NCBI GenBank assembly: GCA_014526335.1
Contig: JACTAT010000025.1
Coordinates: 864,436-928,435, forward strand
DNA: 64,000 nucleotides
Direction of reading: 5' to 3'
Source of the DNA: Chrysaora quinquecirrha
Taxonomy: Eukaryota; Cnidaria; Scyphozoa; Semaeostomeae; Pelagiidae
Part shown: positions 62,863 to 64,000 of the stretch, piece by piece
Numbering within the stretch: the first letter of the stretch is position 1
How the letters are laid out: the number at the start of each line of letters is the position of its first letter
Notes under the pieces: model-generated
Told to the model about the DNA's origin: nothing
Database searches by the model: none
Seen by the model: only the letters and a program-made list of their open reading frames with translations
Position numbers and translations under genes: made by a program

Positions 62863-63705
62863 CACGCTTTTTTTTATAAGGAACCTACTTGTAGAAGGCC
62901 CGAAAATTTAAAGAACTTATACCACTAGAGAGAAAATAACTAAGGAACTTTTCATTGTTGAATATTGTTATCACTGCAAAGAATCAAGAATTAGGGGCCG
63001 ATTATATGAGAGTTTTCAGCCCGGGCTGGAATTTCAGCCCGGTTAAACGGGCTGCAAACTCAGCCCTCCTCTCCAGTCAATTCTCTGCAAAATTGATTTT
63101 GTGATTACATGAGATAATTTCAGCCCGGGCTGAAAACCCAGCCCGGGCTGGAATTCCAGCCCTCCTTCAGCTAGGCGGGCTAGGATTTCCAGCCCGCTTG
63201 AACGGGCTCAGATTTCTCATGTAATCGCAAATTTTTTCCAGTCCGGGCTAGGAACTCTCTTTGCGCAAGCCCAGTTTGACTGTGGTTTTAGTTTCGTGTC
63301 AAAACGTGTCAATTTTGGCGTCATTTGGCTTAGGTGTTCGATTTCAGCCCGGCTGGAAACGTTCATATAATCGCACGCCAATTCCAACCCGGCTAACCGA
63401 GCTGAAATTCTAGCCCGGGCTGAAAACTCTCATATAATCAGCCCCTTAGAAAGCCGGTTCCATTCATTTGCAGTCGAAAATCACATAAATTGTACGTTAA
63501 GCATGTATCAAATGTTTCCATGAGTAGTCTCGAGCTTTGCTCACATGCAAGTGTCTCTCTTTTATTGTTAAGACCACTGTATGTGCAGTTAAAATTAAGG
63601 AACTATTAAGGAACTTTTTGAACTACGATTGCCTCAAAAGAGGTCCAAAAATAAGGAACTTTAAGAACTAGGCCTTTAGGTAGGTTCCTTATAAAAAAAA
63701 GCGTG
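62863..63705. mobile_element. TA-flanked MITE with another element nested inside
   Basis: Inverted ends CACGCTTTTTTTTATAAGGA and, from the right, CACGCTTTTTTTTATAAGGA, bordered by TA. Same family as 60797. The middle is occupied by the 452-bp element at 62994. Confidence 0.78.
62994..63445. mobile_element. PIF/Harbinger-like palindromic MITE, 452 bp
   Basis: Ends GGGGCCGATTATATGAGAGT and, from the right, GGGGCTGATTATATGAGAGT. TTA duplications flank both sides (62991-62993 and 63446-63448 read TTA). The interior is rich in CAGCCCGGGCTG palindromes. TTA targets are typical of PIF/Harbinger. Confidence 0.85.
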
Positions 63706-64000
63706 TAAACGTAAACGTCATAAACAGACCGAAAGGTACTATAAGGGGGAATCAATACCCGGATGCAGTTCCAATTGCACCAATCAGAAAAATGAAGCTG
63801 AATTGGTATTGTGTTTTGAACACCAATCACTTTGTACCGATGTCTTATTAGGACGTAGGCCGGGGGGGGGGGTACTTCCATTGTTCGTTATACTAGACGT
63901 GCCGCCCAAATGGGTAACGTTTTCAGCGCCAATTTCCCTACATATGGGTTGATTTTTCGTTAAGAATCTCTACACATGGGTAGTAAAATATATACAAAAT

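Overview
The window is nuclear DNA of an invertebrate animal. It has intron-rich genes with GT-AG junctions and vertebrate-like exon structure, and almost every intron carries AT-rich DNA-transposon relics, tRNA-derived SINE copies, LINE remnants or microsatellites. The gene repertoire and repeat style suggest a cnidarian, probably an anthozoan (coral or sea anemone). The organism assignment is inference; the gene identities rest on conserved motifs read from the sequence.

Layout. (1) 462-3089, minus: the first five coding exons of ATP13A1, the P5A-type ER ATPase; the rest lies off the left edge. (2) 3310-5670, plus: a two-exon TPR protein of the TTC23 family, head-to-head with ATP13A1 across about 220 bp. 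(3) 6860 to about 47064, minus: an essentially complete centrosomal CEP350 gene. I assembled it as 40 coding exons whose intron phases agree at every junction, about 3,250 codons (the human protein, from memory, is about 3,100 residues). It includes the central coiled coils, an IQ motif, the CAP-Gly domain and the conserved C-terminus. Its 3' end converges on the TPR gene. (4) 47615 to about 58145, plus: mevalonate diphosphate decarboxylase (MVD), head-to-head with CEP350. Twelve exons are convincing; the N-terminal and C-terminal exons could not be identified. (5) 58146-61795: repeats and unassigned DNA. (6) 61796-62440, plus: the start of a small secreted-protein gene (signal peptide exon plus acidic exon), incomplete in the model. 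(7) 62863-63705: a TA-flanked element with a second palindromic element nested inside it.

The genes do not form one pathway. ATP13A1 is ER membrane quality control, MVD is sterol/isoprenoid synthesis, and CEP350 and the TTC23-like protein are centrosome/cilium proteins.

Points for a second look: four single-base frame disruptions in otherwise conserved exons, three in A runs (probably consensus errors); three tandem 54-nt coiled-coil exons, a 36-nt microexon and a possible duplicated cassette exon in CEP350; a 175-bp inverted repeat with one mismatch in a CEP350 intron; a 13-unit 67-bp array built from a transposon end; a 1.87-kb CACTA-like element in MVD; and three pentanucleotide arrays lying close to splice sites in the same sense orientation, whose units all match the branch-site consensus.
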